From Cyanobacteria bacterium SIG29 (lineage in GTDB: Bacteria; Cyanobacteriota; Vampirovibrionia; Gastranaerophilales; Gastranaerophilaceae), in assembly GCA_015152515.1 (NCBI GenBank), contig SUTV01000003.1, positions 124,001 through 188,000 on the forward strand: DNA of 64,000 nt, written 5' to 3'. The notes under the pieces were generated by a model. That model ran no database searches. It was not told the origin of the DNA and saw only the letters and a list, made by a program, of their open reading frames with translations. This document shows, one piece after another, positions 45,533-54,758 of the stretch. The translations under genes were made by a program, and so were the position numbers. Position 1 is the stretch's first letter. Each line of letters begins with the position of its first letter.

Positions 45533-46040
45533 TAACCTTGTTAATATTCTCTTTTAAAGAATTAAAATTATCTTTAAATTTATCATACCAAATATTTTGT
45601 GTGAACATAATAATAGCATTTTCGCCATTATCTTGATAATAATTTTTTCTCATTCCAATAGATTCAAACAAAAACTTTTCATATAAAGAAATTGCAGGAA
45701 TATTACTCTCTCTAACTTCTAAAGTAATATACTTAATCATATTTTTATAACAATCTTCGATTGCTTTTATAAGAATAATTTGTGCTAATTGCATATTTCT
45801 ATAATCTGGATGTACAGCCAAAGTAGTTATATGCGCTTCTTCTAAAATCTGCCACAACCCAATATATGCCAAAATAATACCATCTTCATTTTTTATACAA
45901 TAATAATACGCCAAATTATTTGCCAATTCATTATAAAAAGAATCTTTCGACCAATGATGATTTGGATGCACAAGTTTTTCTATTTCAAAAACAGCATCAA
46001 CATCATCCTTTAGCATTTTTAATACTTGTACTTTTTGCAT
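45513..46040 (-). CDS. rimI: GNAT acetyltransferase, RimI-like
   Basis: 175 residues. GNAT fold: AHITTLAVHPDYRNMQLAQIIL (acetyl-CoA loop, normally R/Q-x-x-G-x-G/A; here R-N-M-Q-L-A), ITLEVRESNIPAISLYEKFLFESIGMRKNYYQDNGENAIIM. LEVRESN...A..LY..F is characteristic of RimI, which acetylates the N-terminal Ala of S18. AGAGGAATTT site. The C-terminal part is longer than in E. coli RimI (148 residues). Confidence 0.85.
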   Translation of the reverse strand: MQKVQVLKMLKDDVDAVFEIEKLVHPNHHWSKDSFYNELANNLAYYYCIKNEDGIILAYIGLWQILEEAHITTLAVHPDYRNMQLAQIILIKAIEDCYKNMIKYITLEVRESNIPAISLYEKFLFESIGMRKNYYQDNGENAIIMFTQNIWYDKFKDNFNSLKENINKVNVCYDE

Positions 46041-46153
46041 AAATTCCTCTAAAAAAATATTAACACAAGTTAAAACATTTTATTAAAGTAACAAATTATA
46101 TATTCACAATTGTTGATATAAAAAAATAAGTGTATTTTCAATAGGAGTATTTT

Positions 46154-46732
46154 ATGTCTTTCCCAAATATAAATAAATTAAATATGCAAACAACACAACC
46201 TAATAAAAATCAATCATTAGAAGCAAAAAATCCAAAAGAAAGCAAAAGAAAAATATCAGGAAGAGAATTACTTGATTTACCTTGCAATTATACAATTTCC
46301 TCAAAAAGTTCTTCCAGAGGAATAAACGTTTCTGTAGAAGACTTATTTAACTTACAATTTTATGACGCAACAACTCTTTCTGATGGTTCTAAATTAATTC
46401 GTCCTGTTTGTTTATCACTAGGCAAAGTTGATATAACACCAACTGAAAATTTTAAAGAATATAAAATGACCATATATCCACAATATTATTCAAATAAAGA
46501 AAAAAAATCAGAAAGAACAATCACAGAAGAAGAACTTTTAGGAAATAAATTTTTATACAAAGGTCGTATAAGAAAAGCTACAAAAGAAGAACTTAAAGAA
46601 TTAAAAAAGCAAGGAAAATCAAATTTAAAATATGTAATTTCTTATATAGATAAAGATGATGTTCCACATAAAAAAGCTGTTTCTGAAAGTGGATGTTTAA
46701 GAATTTTTCAAGAAAATCTTCTTTATATGTAA
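46154..46732 (+). CDS. Uncharacterised soluble protein
   Basis: 192 residues, not recognised. The N-terminal 35 residues are Asn/Gln/Lys-rich and probably disordered. The rest is beta-rich with charged strands (YKMTIYPQYYSNKEKKSERTITEEELLGNKFLYKGRIRKATKEELKEL). No signal peptide. TAGGAGTATTTT precedes the ATG. The hemW ATG follows 12 bases after its stop. Confidence 0.6.
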   Translation: MSFPNINKLNMQTTQPNKNQSLEAKNPKESKRKISGRELLDLPCNYTISSKSSSRGINVSVEDLFNLQFYDATTLSDGSKLIRPVCLSLGKVDITPTENFKEYKMTIYPQYYSNKEKKSERTITEEELLGNKFLYKGRIRKATKEELKELKKQGKSNLKYVISYIDKDDVPHKKAVSESGCLRIFQENLLYM

Positions 46733-46738
46733 TATAAT
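46733..46738 (+). promoter_or_regulatory. -10 box (TATAAT) 6 bases before hemW ATG
   Basis: TATAAT, then CATATT, then ATG at 46745; it starts right at the end of the preceding gene, with no Shine-Dalgarno sequence. Leaderless start likely. Confidence 0.5.
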
Positions 46739-46744
46739 CATATT

Positions 46745-47827
46745 ATGATTAAACACGCATATATTCATATACCTTTTTGTATAAGAAAGTGTCATTATTG
46801 TTCATTTGTTTCCGGTTTTGATATTAAAAGAAAAAATGAATATCTAAATGCACTATTTTTAGAAATCACAAAAAAATATAATAATGAAGAATTATCCACA
46901 ATATATTTTGGTGGAGGAACACCTTCTTTACTTGAAATAGAAGATTTAAACAATATTCTTTCATATTTTAAATTTAACGATAAAACAGAAATTACAATTG
47001 AAATAAACCCAGAAACAGCCGATTTAGAAAAACTAATAAATTTAAGAGAAAACGGTTTTAACAGAATTTCTTTAGGCGTACAAACATTTAATAATGAAAT
47101 TTTAAAACTAATTGGAAGAAATCATTCTGAAGAAATTATTTATAATTCAATAAATAATATAAAAAAAGCTGGATTTGAGAATTTTAGCATTGATTTAATA
47201 TATGGACTTCCAACTCAAACCATAGAAAATTTTAAAACAGACTTAAACAAAGCAATCCAAACCGAATGTAAAAACATTTCAAGTTATGGATTAAAAATAG
47301 AAGAAAATTCCTATTTCGGCAAAAATACTCCAACCAATTTGCCAAATGAAGATATGCAAGCAGAAATGTTTTTATTAATGTGCAATATTTTAAAAGAAAA
47401 TAATTTTGAACATTATGAAATAAGTAATTTTGCAAAAAAAGGATTTTATTCAAATCATAATTGTGCTTATTGGAAAAATAAAAATTATTATGGTTTTGGC
47501 TTAAACGCTAGTGGCTATGAGAAAAATATACGTTATAAAAATATCAGCAATTTTAACGAATATATTAAAAATCCATTATTACTTGAAGAAGAAGAAATTT
47601 TGACAGAAAAAGAAACAATGGAAAATGAAATTTTCCTAGCCTTAAGGCTAAAATCAGGTGTAAATATTGAAGAAATAAATAAAAAATACAATATTAATTT
47701 TGAGAAAAAATATTCTCTCATTATTGAAAAATACAAGGATTATTTAGTTATAAAAAATAATCACTGCAAATTAACAGAAAAAGGTATATTAATTAGCAAC
47801 AATATAATGAGTGAATTTATTGATTAA
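46745..47827 (+). CDS. hemW: HemW-like radical SAM protein
   Basis: 360 residues. HIPFC-IRK-C-HY-C at C12, C16 and C19 binds the radical-SAM [4Fe-4S] cluster; FGGGTPSLL, EINPETADLEK and RISLGVQTFNNEILKLIGRNHS follow, all typical of the HemN/HemW group. Homologues act as heme chaperones rather than true coproporphyrinogen oxidases, and true HemN needs an extra N-terminal region absent here. The stop overlaps the convergent gene by four bases (TTAA). Confidence 0.9.
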   Translation: MIKHAYIHIPFCIRKCHYCSFVSGFDIKRKNEYLNALFLEITKKYNNEELSTIYFGGGTPSLLEIEDLNNILSYFKFNDKTEITIEINPETADLEKLINLRENGFNRISLGVQTFNNEILKLIGRNHSEEIIYNSINNIKKAGFENFSIDLIYGLPTQTIENFKTDLNKAIQTECKNISSYGLKIEENSYFGKNTPTNLPNEDMQAEMFLLMCNILKENNFEHYEISNFAKKGFYSNHNCAYWKNKNYYGFGLNASGYEKNIRYKNISNFNEYIKNPLLLEEEEILTEKETMENEIFLALRLKSGVNIEEINKKYNINFEKKYSLIIEKYKDYLVIKNNHCKLTEKGILISNNIMSEFID

Positions 47828-48528
47828 CACTCTTTTTGTTGCATGCCTGTTTTAGCACCTGAAACAATAAATGATAAAGGTAATGCTTTAGAAACAACTG
47901 AAGAAATTGTTTTTGAATCTTTTAAAAGCATGCTTGCTGTTAAACAAATATCATCAGAATGAACAAGCATATCCTCAGGTTTTACTTGATGTTTGACCTC
48001 TTCTTTAAAAATTTTATTATTAACTATATTCATAACCTTATTACCAACAGCCATACCACCAGTTAAAGATATTAAAGTAACAGCAGCTTTTGGAAGAAAA
48101 GAAAGCACAACATTTGCTATTTTTGCAGGTTTTGAATTTGAATTTATTTTAGGTAACTTAAAATTAGATTTTTCTAATAATTTATTACCAAGTGCTAAAG
48201 TTGAAATAGGGAATAAAGTATTTCCTATTAATTGTTGAGAAGCCTCTCTTAATTTAGGCACAATATTTTCTTTATTATCATCAGCGATTAAGCCACCAGC
48301 CAAACCACCAAGAACAGCGCCTGTACCAATTAATAAAGCATCTTTTTCACCATATGCAAGTTTTGAAAGAGTTAAAGCAGGATTTCCTTTTTTTGCCATT
48401 GCATAAATACCAGCAACACTTCCAGCAATACCAAGTGCACTACCAGCAACAGAAGCAAGTGTTACCTTACTTTTATTATATTTATTAATGTTTGACTCAT
48501 TATGAACTTTATAATTTGAGGAAATCAT
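47824..48528 (-). CDS. Uncharacterised glycine-zipper membrane protein
   Basis: 234 residues, not recognised. Glycine-rich hydrophobic segments (VAGSALGIAGSVAGIYAMA about 28-46, LLIGTGAVLGGLAGGLIA about 66-83, and FLPKAAVTLISLTGGMAVGNKVMN) suggest membrane insertion or packing by glycine zippers. The N-terminus is polar (Asn/Lys/Ser) without a signal peptide. AAGGTATTT lies before the ATG. Ends Lys-Glu-Cys. Confidence 0.6.
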   Translation of the reverse strand: MISSNYKVHNESNINKYNKSKVTLASVAGSALGIAGSVAGIYAMAKKGNPALTLSKLAYGEKDALLIGTGAVLGGLAGGLIADDNKENIVPKLREASQQLIGNTLFPISTLALGNKLLEKSNFKLPKINSNSKPAKIANVVLSFLPKAAVTLISLTGGMAVGNKVMNIVNNKIFKEEVKHQVKPEDMLVHSDDICLTASMLLKDSKTISSVVSKALPLSFIVSGAKTGMQQKEC

Positions 48529-48631
48529 AAATACCTTATTAATCGTCTTTGCACCGACTTAAAAACTCCTAAATAAATTTTGTTGCTAAAGTATTAACAC
48601 ATATTTACATTTTTTATATTAAAATTAAAGA

Positions 48632-49387
48632 ATGATTGATACACATTCACACATAAATTTTGAAGATTATAAAAACAATTTTAATGGTTTTATAAAAGAA
48701 TTAAACGAAAATGAAATTAAAAACGTTATAATTCCGGGTGTTGAACCATCAACTTTCAATGAAATCATTTCTCTTTGTGATGAATACGATATGTTATACG
48801 GTGCTATTGGCATACATCCATCTGAAGCAAAGACTTATAACGACAATGTAGAAAAAGAAATCTACAATTTATGTAACCATAAAAAAATAATTGCAATCGG
48901 TGAAATTGGTTTAGATTACTATTGGGAAACAGAAACAAAAGAACTTCAAAAAGAAGTTTTTAGAAAACAACTACAAATTGCACAAAACCTTCAAATTCCT
49001 GTTTTAATTCACGATAGAGAGGCCCACGAAGATACATTCGAAATATTAAACGAATTCAAACTTAAAAATGTTATTTTCCATTGTTTTTCAGGAACCCCAG
49101 ATTTCGCGAAGAAATGTATAGAAAAAAATTATTACATTGCAATCGGCGGAGTTGTGACCTTTAAAAATGCAAAAGATTTAAAAGAAGTTGCAAAAATAAC
49201 ACCACTTGATAAACTTCTTTTAGAAACAGATGCACCATATTTGGCACCTGTTCCATATAGAGGAAAACTTAATTCTCCAGCATATTTAAAATACATCGCA
49301 CAAGAAATAGCAAATTTAAAAAATATTGAAATTGATGAAGTAAAAAAACAAACAACACTTAACGCAAAAAGGATTTTTAATATATAA
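48632..49387 (+). CDS. tatD: TatD family metal-dependent DNase
   Basis: 251 residues. D-T-H5-S-H7 at the start, GEIGLDYYW, VFRKQLQIAQNLQIPVLIHDREAHED, HCFSG and ETDAPYLAPVPYRGKLNSPAYL: the complete TatD/YcfH amidohydrolase pattern with two metals. It acts as a 3'-5' exonuclease or D-aminoacyl-tRNA deacylase-like enzyme. No ribosome site; TATATT lies 11 bases before the ATG. tlyA begins directly after its stop. Confidence 0.93.
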   Translation: MIDTHSHINFEDYKNNFNGFIKELNENEIKNVIIPGVEPSTFNEIISLCDEYDMLYGAIGIHPSEAKTYNDNVEKEIYNLCNHKKIIAIGEIGLDYYWETETKELQKEVFRKQLQIAQNLQIPVLIHDREAHEDTFEILNEFKLKNVIFHCFSGTPDFAKKCIEKNYYIAIGGVVTFKNAKDLKEVAKITPLDKLLLETDAPYLAPVPYRGKLNSPAYLKYIAQEIANLKNIEIDEVKKQTTLNAKRIFNI

Positions 49388-50194
49388 ATGGCGAAAGAAA
49401 GATTAGATAAAATATTAACAGATAAAGGTTTTTTCGAAACAAAAAGCAAAGCCCAAGCTTCAATAATGGCTGGTGATGTAAAAGTTGATGGCATTGTTAT
49501 TACCAAAGCTGGCTTTCAGTTAGAGCCAAAAGAAAATACAATCTTTGAAATCAAATCAATGCCATTTGTTTCTCGTGGTGGTTTTAAATTAGATAAAGCT
49601 ATTAAAGCTTTTAATATAGACTTAACCAACAAAGTTTGCTTAGATGCAGGCGCATCAACTGGAGGCTTTACCGATTGTATGCTACAAAATGGTGCAAAAA
49701 AAGTTTACAGCGTTGATGTTGGCTATGGTCAAATCGCTTGGAAATTAAGAACAAACGACAAAGTAAAAGTAATTGAAAGAGTTAATATAAAAAATTGTTC
49801 ACTTGATGAAATTTATTCACAAGATGAAGAAAAAGCTACTTTTTTAACTATGGATTTGTCCTTTATTTCAATAACAAAAGTAATAGAAAATATAATTAAA
49901 CTAGCAAACCAAAATGAATTTGAAATAGTTTCCTTAATAAAACCTCAATTTGAAGCAGGCAAAGAACAAGTTGGAAAAAATGGTGTTGTAAGAGAAAAAG
50001 AAATTCATATTGAAGTTATTAATAACGTACTTGAATATTGTAGAGCACAAAATTTATTTATAAAAGATTTAACCTTTTCTCCAATAAAAGGCCCTGCAGG
50101 AAACATAGAATATCTTGTTTATTTAACAAACAAAGAAATACAAAATAACATAGATGTTGAACAAATTGTAAAAGAAGCTCACGAAACAACTTAA
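49388..50194 (+). CDS. tlyA: TlyA-family rRNA 2'-O-methyltransferase
   Basis: 268 residues. An N-terminal S4 RNA-binding domain (residues about 3-60, RLDKILTDKGFFETKSKAQASIMAGDVKVDG) and an FtsJ-type methyltransferase (SRGGFKLDKAIKAF, LDAGASTGGFTDCMLQNGAKKVYSVDVGYGQ, SLIKPQFEAGKEQVGKNGVV). Known members methylate 16S and 23S rRNA at C1409/C1920. Its ATG follows the tatD TAA (TAAATG). It abuts the convergent XRE gene with no gap. Confidence 0.94.
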   Translation: MAKERLDKILTDKGFFETKSKAQASIMAGDVKVDGIVITKAGFQLEPKENTIFEIKSMPFVSRGGFKLDKAIKAFNIDLTNKVCLDAGASTGGFTDCMLQNGAKKVYSVDVGYGQIAWKLRTNDKVKVIERVNIKNCSLDEIYSQDEEKATFLTMDLSFISITKVIENIIKLANQNEFEIVSLIKPQFEAGKEQVGKNGVVREKEIHIEVINNVLEYCRAQNLFIKDLTFSPIKGPAGNIEYLVYLTNKEIQNNIDVEQIVKEAHETT

Positions 50195-50425
50195 TTACTG
50201 ATTAACAGCTAAATTTAATTTTTGTTGAACAGGTTCAGCTTCAAATAAATCACCAACACTACAACTAATTGTTTCACATAATCTGTCCATATTCTCATAT
50301 GATGGCTGAGTACGGCCACTAGCCCAAGAATAAACTGTTTGTTGCGGAAGATTTAAAACTTTTGCAAGTTTATATAAACTCCACCCTTTTTTCGATTTTA
50401 AAGTTTCTTTTATCTTAATTTTCAT
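50195..50425 (-). CDS. XRE-family helix-turn-helix regulator
   Basis: 76 residues from the ATG at 50425, preceded by GGAGGAGAC; longer in-frame starts upstream lack this site. The XRE/Cro helix-turn-helix is at about 15-60 (WSLYKLAKVLNLPQQTVYSWASGRTQPSYENMDRLCETISCSVGDLF). Short tail, so a minimal repressor. An inverted repeat upstream (50445-50474) is a likely autoregulatory site. Confidence 0.88.
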   Translation of the reverse strand: MKIKIKETLKSKKGWSLYKLAKVLNLPQQTVYSWASGRTQPSYENMDRLCETISCSVGDLFEAEPVQQKLNLAVNQ

Positions 50426-50444
50426 GTCTCCTCCGCATTTATTC

Positions 50445-50474
50445 AACATATGCATATAACATTATACATATGTT
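50445..50474. promoter_or_regulatory. Inverted repeat, candidate operator for the XRE regulator
   Basis: AACATATG and CATATGTT, separated by 14 bases, 20 bases upstream of the XRE start codon. Spacing of half-site centres is about two helical turns. Operator function is inference. Confidence 0.45.
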
Positions 50475-50670
50475 ACAAAAGTTAATATAGTATATGAGAA
50501 TATATTTCATCCTTTTGTATGAAAGAAAAAAATAAAATTCGTATAAAATAAGTACATGTAATAATATTTTGCAATAATTCTAATTATAAAATTGTTAAAC
50601 TATTAGTTTTTTTGACAAATTGGGTATATAATATAGTAAGGTTTTTAGAACCAAATTAAGAGGATTTTAT

Positions 50671-51384
50671 ATGAAAAAGTTATTTATACTTGGTTTAGTT
50701 TTTTTAATAATAAGCATAATTGGTGTGTCTAATATAGCAAAAGCAGACACAACTGATACTCAAACTGTAAAAGGTGCAATTGAAAAATACAAAAACAAAA
50801 ATTTCTTAGGTTGTATTTCTGATTTAAGAATGATAACAGATAAAGATAAAACAAATACTGTTGCTTGGTATTATTTAGGCAATGCTTATATGCATATTTC
50901 TATGAAAGATGATGCACACCAAGCATTTGATAAAGTTGTTAGTTTAAATACTGTTCCAAAATTAACTTCATATGCTATCCAAGCAAAATTATGTATGGAA
51001 AACAGTCAAAAATGTACATATCAAGACTTCACAAGAGAAGAAATTGCTAAATTAAGACAAAATCCTGTTGAGTTTTTAGATCAATACTTTGAGAACTTAA
51101 ATAGTCAAACAAAAAACCAAGAAGATGTTGAAATAGAAAAATTAATAGATGGTGGATATAACAACAATATACACCCAGAAGCAAGCGAAGTAATTTTGCA
51201 AGAACGTACAAAAATTGAACAATCAAAATCAAACAAAAGAGCAATGGTTCCAAATGATTCTATGAATATGGATACAGCTAGAATGTCAATGTTAATTGAA
51301 GAACATAACAATAGCGAATTTGTTGAAGACTTATCTGCAAAAAAAATGCGTAAAATGATGAAAAACGCAACTCAAAATTTCTAA
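50671..51384 (+). CDS. Exported TPR-repeat protein
   Basis: 237 residues. Signal peptide about 1-25 (ends NIAKA). TPR-like helices at about 35-110 (AIEKYKNKNFLGCISDLRMI, AWYYLGNAYMHISMKDDAHQAFDKVV). The C-terminal half is charged and less ordered. AAGAGGATTTT precedes the ATG. The next TPR gene starts two bases after its stop (TAAAATG), so the pair is probably an operon. Confidence 0.8.
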   Translation: MKKLFILGLVFLIISIIGVSNIAKADTTDTQTVKGAIEKYKNKNFLGCISDLRMITDKDKTNTVAWYYLGNAYMHISMKDDAHQAFDKVVSLNTVPKLTSYAIQAKLCMENSQKCTYQDFTREEIAKLRQNPVEFLDQYFENLNSQTKNQEDVEIEKLIDGGYNNNIHPEASEVILQERTKIEQSKSNKRAMVPNDSMNMDTARMSMLIEEHNNSEFVEDLSAKKMRKMMKNATQNF

Positions 51385-51385
51385 A

Positions 51386-52063
51386 ATGAACAATCTAGAA
51401 ATAAAAGAATTATTTTATAAAAATAAAAACTACTCCAAGATAAAAGAATTGCTAAAAAATTCCAATGATTCTTGGAGTTTTAATATACTAGGGAAAATTG
51501 CACTTGATGAACAAAACGAAAAATTAGCACTTGAATATTTTGAAAAAGCTAATAATATTTATGCTTGTGCATATTGCAAATTTCTAAGTGGAGAATTAGA
51601 AGAAGCAAAAATACTTCTTTTACTGATACAAGATAATTCTTCTGCAAGAAATTGGTTACTTTCTATTATAGGTCTTTTGCTAAATGAATTTCTAATTGAG
51701 CCAACATACTTTGAAATAAGAAACTATTATGAACAAGATTTAGAAATGCTTTTTAAATTCAAACAAAAAGAATTTATAGAAAAAATTATCAAAAAAAATT
51801 CTTTTTTAGAAAATTACAACAAAGAAATTTATAAATACAGTGCAAGAGTTCTTTTAAACAATAATTATTTAGAACAATCAAAATTACTTTTAAAAAAAAG
51901 TTTAGATATTTTTTACAATGATCCTGAAACTCATTTTTTATTAGGTGAAATATACGAAAAAGAGAACAATACATATATGGCTGAAACTCACTATAAGAAA
52001 GCAATTGAAGTAGCTGGTGAATACGAACCGGCGAAACAAAAAATCAACCATTTATCTAACTGA
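51386..52063 (+). CDS. TPR-repeat protein, cytoplasmic
   Basis: 225 residues made of helical repeats; the clearest TPR units are near 24-60 (WSFNILGKIALDEQNEKLALEYFEKANNIY) and at the C-terminus (PETHFLLGEIYEKENNTYMAETHYKKAIEVAGEYEPAKQ). No signal peptide or membrane segment. A scaffold role, perhaps with its exported neighbour, is inference. Confidence 0.75.
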   Translation: MNNLEIKELFYKNKNYSKIKELLKNSNDSWSFNILGKIALDEQNEKLALEYFEKANNIYACAYCKFLSGELEEAKILLLLIQDNSSARNWLLSIIGLLLNEFLIEPTYFEIRNYYEQDLEMLFKFKQKEFIEKIIKKNSFLENYNKEIYKYSARVLLNNNYLEQSKLLLKKSLDIFYNDPETHFLLGEIYEKENNTYMAETHYKKAIEVAGEYEPAKQKINHLSN

Positions 52064-52126
52064 TTGTATAATTTATATTATCGTGTAAAATAAATAATAT
52101 AGAGTCTTATTAGGAGAAGTAAAGCA

Positions 52127-54571
52127 ATGTTTGAACGTTTTACGGAAAAGGCTATAAAAGTAATAATGCTTGCACAAGAAGAAGCAAGAAGACTAGGTCA
52201 CAATTTTGTAGGTACAGAGCAAGTTCTATTAGGTCTGATTGGTGAAGGCACTGGTGTTGCTGCAAAAACACTTAAAGCAATGGGTGTAACACTAAAAGAT
52301 GCAAGAGTAGAAGTTGAAAAAATTATTGGCAGAGGTTCTGGCTTTGTTGCGGTAGAAATTCCTTTTACGCCTCGAGCAAAAAGAGTATTAGAATTGTCTT
52401 GGGATGAAGCAAGACAACTTGGACACAATTATATAGGAACTGAACACCTACTTCTTGGTTTAATTCGAGAAGGCGAAGGTGTTGCAGCTAGAGTTCTAGA
52501 AAATTTAGGCGTTGATTTAAACAAAGTTAGAAGCAACGTAATAAAAATGCTTGGAGAATCAAAACCAACACAAGCAACAGCAACTGCTGGAAGCACAACA
52601 TCAGGAAAAACGAAAACACCAAGCTTAGATGAATTCGGAACAGACCTTACTTTAGCAGCTCAAGAACAACGTCTTGACCCTGTTGTAGGTAGAGAAAAAG
52701 AAATTGAACGTGTAATTCAAATTCTTGCAAGAAGAACAAAAAACAATCCAGTATTACTTGGTGAACCGGGTGTTGGTAAAACAGCTGTTGTTGAAGGTTT
52801 AGCTGCAAGAATAGTTAATAGCGAAGTTCCTGATATTTTAGAAGGCAAAAAAGTTATACAATTAGATATGGGTTTACTTGTTGCCGGTACAAAATACAGA
52901 GGTGAATTTGAAGAACGTCTTAAAAAGATTATGGATGAAATTCGTCAAGCAGGAAATATTATTCTTATCATTGACGAAATGCATACTTTAATCGGTGCTG
53001 GTGCTGCAGAAGGTGCAATTGACGCAGCTAATATTTTAAAACCAGCTCTATCAAGAGGCGAAATTCAAGTTATTGGTGCAACAACTTTAGAAGAATACAG
53101 AAAATATGTAGAAAAAGATTCTGCACTAGAACGTAGATTCCAATCTATTATTATTGAAGAACCTTCTGTTGATGACACAATCGAAATCATTAAAGGTTTA
53201 AAACCAAAATATGAAGAACACCATAAATTAAGAATTTCTGATGAAGCAATTATTGCAGCAACAGAACTTTCTTACAAATATATTACAGATAGATTCTTAC
53301 CAGATAAAGCTATCGACATCATTGACGAAGCTGCTTCTAAATTAAGAATTCAAACAAGCGCACTTCCACCAGAAGGCAAAGAGCTTGAAAAACAACTAAA
53401 AAATATTATTAAACAAAAAGAAGAAGCTATCAGAAATCAAGAATTTGAAACTGCTTCAAATTTAAGAGATGATGAAGCTGACTTAAAAGAAAAAATTCGT
53501 GAAATGTCTTTAAAATGGAGAGAAGACAACGACGAAAACAAACCAACAGTAACTCAAGAACAAGTTGCTCAAGTTGTTAGTATTATGACAGGTATTCCAA
53601 CAACAAAAATCACAGAAGGCGAAAGCGAAAGATTATTAAAATTGGAAGAAACTCTTCATAGCAGAGTTATTGGTCAAGACCAAGCTGTTGTAGCATTATC
53701 AAAAGCAATTAGACGTGCTAGAGTTGGTTTGAAAGCACCAAATAGACCAATCGGTAGCTTTATTTTCTCAGGTCCAACCGGTGTTGGTAAAACTGAGTTA
53801 GCAAAAGCTTTATCTGAAGCAGTATTTGGAAGCGAAGACAATATGATTCGTGTTGATATGTCTGAGTTTATGGAAAAACATTCAACTGCGAAATTAATTG
53901 GTTCACCTCCAGGATATGTTGGTTATGATGATGGTGGTCACTTAACAGAAATCATCAGAAAGAAACCTTATAGCGTAATTCTTTTTGACGAAATCGAAAA
54001 AGCGCACCCAGATGTATTCAACATTATGCTTCAAATTTTAGATGATGGTCGTTTGACTGACTCTAAAGGAAGACATATTAACTTCAAAAATACAATCATC
54101 ATTATGACATCAAACGTTGGTGCTAGTATGATTACAACAACAAGTAAACTTGGTTTCTCTGTTGCTGAAGATGAACAAAAAGATAAGTACGAAAAACTAA
54201 AAGATACAGTAATGGAAGAAATGAAAAAATCATTCCGTCCTGAATTCTTAAACAGAATTGATGACATTATTGTATTTGCTCACTTATCTAAACCTGAAAT
54301 CAGAGAAATTGTTGATTTAATGTTGAATGATTTATTCAAACGTCTAGAATCTCAACAATTAACAATTGAAGTGACTGATGAAGTTAAAGATTACTTAGGT
54401 GAAGCTGGTTATTCTGAAGCATACGGTGCTAGACCATTAAGAAGATTAATCCAAAAACGTATTGAAGACGGCTTAGCGGAAGAAATTCTTTCTGGCAAAT
54501 ACAGCTCAGGCAACAAAATTGTTCTTAAACTTAAAGATGAAAAAATCATTTTTGAGTGTGAAGAAAAATAA
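52127..54571 (+). CDS. clpC: ClpC-type AAA+ unfoldase of the Clp protease
   Basis: 814 residues. Two N-terminal Clp_N repeats ([28 protein letters not shown] and [28 protein letters not shown]), AAA-1 with GEPGVGKT at 212-219, a middle UVR-like segment ([24 protein letters not shown]), and AAA-2 with GPTGVGKTE near 548-556. Layout and size match ClpC of cyanobacteria/Gram-positives. It unfolds substrates for ClpP (not in window). TGTATAAT at 52065-52072 and AGGAGAAG before the ATG. Terminator follows. Confidence 0.97.
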   Translation: MFERFTEKAIKVIMLAQEEARRLGHNFVGTEQVLLGLIGEGTGVAAKTLKAMGVTLKDARVEVEKIIGRGSGFVAVEIPFTPRAKRVLELSWDEARQLGHNYIGTEHLLLGLIREGEGVAARVLENLGVDLNKVRSNVIKMLGESKPTQATATAGSTTSGKTKTPSLDEFGTDLTLAAQEQRLDPVVGREKEIERVIQILARRTKNNPVLLGEPGVGKTAVVEGLAARIVNSEVPDILEGKKVIQLDMGLLVAGTKYRGEFEERLKKIMDEIRQAGNIILIIDEMHTLIGAGAAEGAIDAANILKPALSRGEIQVIGATTLEEYRKYVEKDSALERRFQSIIIEEPSVDDTIEIIKGLKPKYEEHHKLRISDEAIIAATELSYKYITDRFLPDKAIDIIDEAASKLRIQTSALPPEGKELEKQLKNIIKQKEEAIRNQEFETASNLRDDEADLKEKIREMSLKWREDNDENKPTVTQEQVAQVVSIMTGIPTTKITEGESERLLKLEETLHSRVIGQDQAVVALSKAIRRARVGLKAPNRPIGSFIFSGPTGVGKTELAKALSEAVFGSEDNMIRVDMSEFMEKHSTAKLIGSPPGYVGYDDGGHLTEIIRKKPYSVILFDEIEKAHPDVFNIMLQILDDGRLTDSKGRHINFKNTIIIMTSNVGASMITTTSKLGFSVAEDEQKDKYEKLKDTVMEEMKKSFRPEFLNRIDDIIVFAHLSKPEIREIVDLMLNDLFKRLESQQLTIEVTDEVKDYLGEAGYSEAYGARPLRRLIQKRIEDGLAEEILSGKYSSGNKIVLKLKDEKIIFECEEK

Positions 54572-54587
54572 GAAAAAACAGTATAAA

Positions 54588-54619
54588 AAAAGTCCTCCAA
54601 ATAGGGGGGCTTTTTTTTT
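54588..54619 (+). terminator. clpC terminator
   Basis: GTCCTCC / GGGGGGC stem (two G-T wobbles) flanked by A and T runs, AAATA loop, nine Ts. Confidence 0.85.
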
Positions 54620-54630
54620 GAAGTCAATAA

Positions 54631-54639
54631 TGCTATAAT
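54631..54639 (+). promoter_or_regulatory. Extended -10 promoter (TGCTATAAT) downstream of clpC
   Basis: TGCTATAAT, identical to the elements before bioD and the BlaI-like gene; 6 bases before an ATG (54646). Confidence 0.55.
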
Positions 54640-54645
54640 GTAGGC

Positions 54646-54696
54646 ATGAGAAAAATATTATTAAACTGTTTATCATCTTATTCATCTGACACCTGA
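54646..54696 (+). CDS. Possible 16-codon leader peptide, leaderless
   Basis: Short frame MRKILLNCLSSYSSDT ending TGA, whose ATG is 6 bases after a perfect extended -10 box. Its 3' end runs into a nested hairpin at 54687-54723. Could be an upstream regulatory peptide for the small membrane protein at 54759, or chance. Nothing supports it beyond the promoter spacing. Confidence 0.3.
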   Translation: MRKILLNCLSSYSSDT

Positions 54697-54723
54697 AGTG
54701 AGTGCCCCTCATTTATAGTGTCA
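54687..54723. promoter_or_regulatory. Nested inverted repeat in the leader of the 75-residue membrane protein
   Basis: Outer arms TGACAC / GTGTCA, inner arms TGAG / CTCA, separated by symmetrical 6-base internal loops and a 6-base TGCCCC apical loop. No T run follows. Candidate structured mRNA leader or protein-binding dyad upstream of 54759. Confidence 0.45.
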
Positions 54724-54758
54724 CATTTTAATTTTTAGAATAAGAAAAGGCGGTTTTT

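Noticed and set aside
50612-50632. TTGACA ... TATAAT as a classic promoter before the exported TPR gene
   Set aside because: The hexamers are present, but the spacer is only 9 bases; TATAGT further on gives 14. Not a convincing sigma-70 pair.
54687-54723. Hairpin after the 16-codon frame as a terminator
   Set aside because: No T run follows the stem, and the next gene lies only 36 bases downstream.
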